Of a stretch of 64,000 nucleotides of DNA, positions 60,769 through 64,000 are shown piece after piece. The DNA comes from an uncultured Eubacteriales bacterium (GTDB taxonomy: Bacteria; Bacillota; Clostridia; Christensenellales; UBA1242), in assembly GCA_948695535.1 (NCBI GenBank), contig CAPRTS010000007.1:6232-70231 (forward strand), in the 5' to 3' direction. The notes under the pieces were generated by a model. The model saw only the letters and a program-made list of their open reading frames with translations. It searched no databases and had not been told where the DNA came from. Position 1 is the first letter of the stretch. Each line of letters opens with the position of its first letter. The translations under genes and the position numbers were made by a program.

Positions 60769-61851
60769 ATGGATAACAGTAATAAGTTAAAACAATTCAA
60801 CCAAACGGCGAACTTGCGACCGAAAGTTACGTTGCCGACGGCGGCAGAAATTGCACAAGTTCCTTATTTCAGTTACGAACTAACCGACTTCGCAATGTTC
60901 AGTGGCGCCCGTCAAGTCAGTGAATGTTACGATAAATTGGGTAACAAACATGTTTATGGTGAGGTTTGGACGCGAACGGCGGTCAGCCCCACCCAAATGC
61001 GGACTTGCGCAGCGGATACGGTGGTGCACCGCTTGCTGGTGCAGAAAAAACAAGAGCCGCAATTGGCAACGATTGCCGTGGCGCCGCGTTTTCAAAATCC
61101 AGTGTTAAGTGCGTTAAATATGACTCACATTAACGGTTATAATTATTTGACCATGAGTGGGGAATTGGCTTATTATTCGGCAGGACGGGTTGACGTTTAC
61201 ACCAGCCAAATTTTGACTCAAGCCTTGCAACAAAGGGCTTGTTTGCCAATTAACAGTTACGCGTATCAACAATACCAGACGGGGAATTATGTTGCTGATC
61301 CTACGGCCTATTACCGTCAGTATCAGCAGTACTATCAGCAATATTACCAACAACAGTACGCGGCGAATTATAATTACCAAAATATCAAGCAAAATTATTG
61401 TTACTATAATTGTTACACCAACAGTTGTGCGTATTACCAATACCAAGGTAAGAATTACGCGCTGTACACTTATCCCAGTTACGACCGCAAAAGTATCGTT
61501 TATGACTGGTTTTACATGGAACCAATCCAAGTTGTCCGCTGTCAAGACGGCAGTTTGCAATGCGTGCGCCCGCTGTTTGCCGCCAGTTATACTGCCGTTA
61601 ATAATTTTGCCGGCATGGCGTCGTATTTACCCGCCGATAAACAGGCAGAGTATTACCAGCAACTGAAAAATCACGGGGTTACGGGTTACCACGGCGTGCC
61701 AATTGATACTAACCTGACGCCGCTGGGACAATATCTGAACCAAGGTTTTATGCAACAGTTGGCGGAAAGTTTAGCGTTTAATCGAACTTCAACCAAGCAA
61801 TACGTACCACAGTCAAAACGACAATCTGCGCCTGACAGCCGTTTAATGTAA
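60769..61851 (+). CDS. Protein with prion-like Gln/Tyr-rich domain
   Basis: A 360-aa protein. Residues about 164-238 are dominated by Tyr and Gln (YRQYQQYYQQYYQQQY and similar) with Asn and a few Cys, the composition of prion-like low-complexity domains. The flanking N-terminal (about 1-160) and C-terminal (about 245-360) regions look folded but match no family I know. There is no signal peptide or transmembrane segment, so it is cytoplasmic. The ATG at 60769 is chosen because an in-frame GTG at 60748 lies across the -10 box. Confidence 0.75.
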   Translation: MDNSNKLKQFNQTANLRPKVTLPTAAEIAQVPYFSYELTDFAMFSGARQVSECYDKLGNKHVYGEVWTRTAVSPTQMRTCAADTVVHRLLVQKKQEPQLATIAVAPRFQNPVLSALNMTHINGYNYLTMSGELAYYSAGRVDVYTSQILTQALQQRACLPINSYAYQQYQTGNYVADPTAYYRQYQQYYQQYYQQQYAANYNYQNIKQNYCYYNCYTNSCAYYQYQGKNYALYTYPSYDRKSIVYDWFYMEPIQVVRCQDGSLQCVRPLFAASYTAVNNFAGMASYLPADKQAEYYQQLKNHGVTGYHGVPIDTNLTPLGQYLNQGFMQQLAESLAFNRTSTKQYVPQSKRQSAPDSRLM

Positions 61852-61872
61852 GGCGAATATGGCAAGTACACC

Positions 61873-62424
61873 ATGGCAATAACGAAAGATGTTCATTATA
61901 CCAGTTTATACCAATCGCCAGTAGGGGAAATCTTGCTGGCAGCCGATGAGATAGGGGTAGTGGGAATTTGGTTTAAGGATGAAAAATATTACGCCGCTTG
62001 TTTAGCGCCCAATAATCTACCCCGCGAAACGCCTATTATCCAAACCGTGAAAAAGTGGTTAGACCTGTACTTCGCGGGCAAAGAACCTGATTTTACCCCG
62101 CCGTTGCATATGTTGGGGACTCCGTTTCAAATAGCAGTTTGGCGAATTTTGCAAACCATTCCGTACGGGCAAACTACCACCTATCACGCGATTGCGCAAA
62201 AGATTGCCACGGCGCGTGGGTTGCCATGTATGAGCGCCCAAGCCGTTGGTACCGCAGTGGGCAAGAACAATCTCAATCTCATCGTACCGTGCCACCGCGT
62301 GGTCGGTAGCAATAACAGTTTGGCTGGCTATGCCGGTGGTATTGATAAAAAGATTCAACTCTTGAAATTAGAAGGCGGCTACCGTGATGTCTACTTCGTG
62401 CCCGAACACACCACGGTACCATAA
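61873..62424 (+). CDS. ogt: Methylated-DNA-protein-cysteine S-methyltransferase
   Basis: Repairs O6-alkylguanine by transferring the alkyl group to its own Cys. A 183-aa protein with the active site IVPCHRVVG, the DNA-binding winged helix (FQIAVWRILQTIPYGQTTTYHAIA) and a short N-terminal domain. Length and motifs match Ogt/MGMT. It lies 21 nt after the prion-like gene. The helix contains a CMSAQAVGTAVGKNN variant of the usual RAVG motif, with Gln replacing the Arg finger; activity might be altered. Confidence 0.9.
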   Translation: MAITKDVHYTSLYQSPVGEILLAADEIGVVGIWFKDEKYYAACLAPNNLPRETPIIQTVKKWLDLYFAGKEPDFTPPLHMLGTPFQIAVWRILQTIPYGQTTTYHAIAQKIATARGLPCMSAQAVGTAVGKNNLNLIVPCHRVVGSNNSLAGYAGGIDKKIQLLKLEGGYRDVYFVPEHTTVP

Positions 62425-62454
62425 CGGTCAGTTGCGGAAAAAGTTATTTTTCGA

Positions 62455-62484
62455 TTGTGACGGAGAAGTCCCCTATGTTAAAAT
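62455..62484 (+). promoter_or_regulatory. Promoter of the nucleotidase-hydrolase gene
   Basis: TTGTGA (62455-62460), an 18-bp spacer and TAAAAT (62479-62484). The -10 ends 6 nt before the ATG at 62491. Confidence 0.5.
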
Positions 62485-62490
62485 GTCAGC

Positions 62491-63999
62491 ATGCGAATCG
62501 GCATTGATATTGATAATTGTCTTGCGAATTTCAACGATGTTTTATTACAAGAATATTTAAAACACGACCAAACCTTGCGTAATACTGGCATTGTTAACGC
62601 TAATCCGGAATACTTACGCAGGGGGATGTTCGATTGGACTGCTGAGGAAGAACAGGTTTTTTATCAAGCCAATATTGAAAAAGTGGCCAAACGATTACGA
62701 CCATTACATAACGCTCCCAAATACATCAAACAATTAAAAGCCGATGGTCACGAAATTTATATTATTACCGGCCGAAACAATGGAGAATATCGCGATCCGG
62801 TCGCTTTAACACAAGCTTGGTTGCAACAGCACCACATCGTTTACGACCAGCTTATTTTTACTAATTCTAACGATAAACATTCCAAAACCGCAGTTTGTTT
62901 AACTCAGCAAATTGACGTTATGATTGAAGATACTACCAGCATTTGTTTGGATTTGTTGGCGCACGGCATCAAAGTCTTAACCATGAATACCCGTTACAAT
63001 CAGCAAGAAAAAACTTTGAACCGTGTTTCAAGTTGGCGGGAAATTTATGAAAAAATTACTAAATTAAACCCCAAAGTGAACGCTGCCAAAATTAACGTTA
63101 TTTTGGATACGGATACTTATAACGAATGCGACGACCAATTTGCTTTGGCGTATCTATTGAAATCACAAGACAAATTCAATGTTGAAGCCATTACGGTTGC
63201 GCCTTACCATCACGATAATGGTCTTTCGGTAACAGAAGGGATTGATAAAAGTTATCAAGAGGTGATTAAAATTTGTGACTGGTTGGGTTTTGATTACCGC
63301 GGTAAAGTCTGCAAAGGTGCTACCGATTTTCTGGATAATGATTATACCGCCAGCAATGATGCGGTTAAGCGCATTATCGAAATTGCCAAAAAACATGATA
63401 AAACTTATATTTTGGCCATTGGGGCCATCACCAACGTGGCCTTGGCGATTAAGCAAGTTCCCGAAATCATTGATAAAATTGAAGTGATATGGTTGGGTGG
63501 CCATAGTTTTTTAAGTCAAAATAATCAAGAATTCAATTTCCGTAACGATGTAGCGGCGGTGAAGACTGTTTTAGCGTCCAAAGTAAAATTGACCGTGATC
63601 CCCTGTAAGAATGTGGCGTCGAATTTACGCACTTCAATTTATGAATTAGAACATTACCTAAAAGGTAAAAGCGAATTGGGCGATTACCTGTGCCAAAGAT
63701 TTTATGATGACGGGGTGCACGGTATACAAGAGCGGCGTGTGATTTGGGATATCAGTGCCGTGGCGTACTTGATCAATCCCGCTTGGTTCGAAACCGAGTT
63801 AGTCAGTTGTCCGCAAATTAACGCCGATACCAGTTACCGCTTGACCACCAACCAGCACTTGATTACGGTAGTGAATTACTTGGACGTCGATAAAATTTAT
63901 CAAGACTTATTTCAAAAGTTAGGGGCAAGCCCCAATGAAATTAACCAGAACCGCGGACGAACGGGAAACAATCTTGGTGGGAGTTCACGGACTTGCTGA
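62491..63999 (+). CDS. HAD nucleotidase fused to a nucleoside hydrolase
   Basis: A 502-aa protein. Residues 1-195 form a HAD-type 5' nucleotidase (GIDIDNCLANF with the DxD nucleophile pair, IITGRN and a later MIEDT), as in YqfW/NT5C-like enzymes. Residues about 200-490 match inosine/uridine-preferring nucleoside hydrolases, with the calcium-binding motif DTDTYNECDDQFAL in place of the usual DTDPGIDDA. Together they could take a nucleotide to a free base and ribose. The last 22 residues run into the start of the next gene and may be an accidental extension. Confidence 0.85.
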   Translation: MRIGIDIDNCLANFNDVLLQEYLKHDQTLRNTGIVNANPEYLRRGMFDWTAEEEQVFYQANIEKVAKRLRPLHNAPKYIKQLKADGHEIYIITGRNNGEYRDPVALTQAWLQQHHIVYDQLIFTNSNDKHSKTAVCLTQQIDVMIEDTTSICLDLLAHGIKVLTMNTRYNQQEKTLNRVSSWREIYEKITKLNPKVNAAKINVILDTDTYNECDDQFALAYLLKSQDKFNVEAITVAPYHHDNGLSVTEGIDKSYQEVIKICDWLGFDYRGKVCKGATDFLDNDYTASNDAVKRIIEIAKKHDKTYILAIGAITNVALAIKQVPEIIDKIEVIWLGGHSFLSQNNQEFNFRNDVAAVKTVLASKVKLTVIPCKNVASNLRTSIYELEHYLKGKSELGDYLCQRFYDDGVHGIQERRVIWDISAVAYLINPAWFETELVSCPQINADTSYRLTTNQHLITVVNYLDVDKIYQDLFQKLGASPNEINQNRGRTGNNLGGSSRTC

Positions 64000-64000
64000 C
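63935..64000 (+). CDS. Start of a probable HflX-type GTPase (3' truncated by window edge)
   Basis: A new frame begins ATG AAA TTA at 63935 with GGGG upstream, and runs to the window end. The 22 residues include DERETILVGV, which resembles the N-terminal ERALLVGV strand of HflX ribosome-associated GTPases. This is too little to be certain. Confidence 0.4.
   Translation, partial: MKLTRTADERETILVGVHGLAD

Noticed and set aside
61114..61560. 148-aa Val/Ile-rich minus-strand frame
   Set aside because: The antisense of the Gln/Tyr-rich tract naturally gives Leu/Ile/Val codons. The protein is low complexity with no start signals.

Overview
The window looks like chromosome from a low-to-mid GC Gram-positive bacterium (Bacillota, Clostridia-like, probably an uncultured gut lineage). 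Supporting signs are a YetF/DUF421-DUF4363 pair, a SpoVB-like flippase, a WalJ/YycJ hydrolase, RecD2, an ssrA tag ending in ANLALAA, and very large Sec-exported proteins with no outer-membrane genes. The lineage is inference. TAA and TGA both act as stops, so the code is standard. No rRNA or tRNA gene was seen, and no CRISPR array.

Layout. 1-6.7 kb: end of uvrA, then a minus-strand membrane/surface cluster. 6.8-18 kb: a degenerate Ppx/GppA-like protein, an orphan VirD4-like ATPase and a 2,516-aa anchored surface protein. 18-23.3 kb: a Rho-like protein without a P-loop, WalJ, two CPBP proteases, tadA and a beta-repeat membrane protein. 23.3-43.8 kb: one 6,804-codon exported protein with eleven copies of a 'QAIGT' module, a GLUG-like region and a Tyr-rich C-terminal repeat region. 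43.8-53.1 kb: a lipoprotein, recD2, pheS-pheT, a DAC-like protein and an M19-M14 peptidase fusion. 53.2-60.5 kb: ssrA with a mobile element at its 3' end. 60.5-64 kb: a small protein, a prion-like Gln/Tyr-rich protein, an alkyltransferase, a nucleotidase-nucleoside hydrolase fusion and the start of a probable hflX.

Two themes stand out. First, most first-in-operon chromosomal genes have a sigma70-type promoter, usually with a 17-bp spacer, whose -10 box ends only 5-10 nt before the start codon. This predicts leaderless mRNAs. Shine-Dalgarno sites appear on downstream operon genes, on the two giant surface genes (which share a promoter-leader motif) and on most mobile-element genes. Second, the ssrA element carries a serine recombinase, a tyrosine integrase, a structured 0.5-kb region with 12-bp repeats spaced exactly 54 bp apart, and a defence cargo: an EcoRI-type adenine methylase with a DUF262-HNH nuclease, and a Shedu-type nuclease.

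The best candidates for undescribed biology are the giant QAIGT-repeat protein and its shared promoter, the methylase/DUF262-HNH pair, the M19-M14 and HAD-nucleoside hydrolase fusions, and the Rho-like pseudo-ATPase. All functions are inferred from motifs read by eye; no database search was run.
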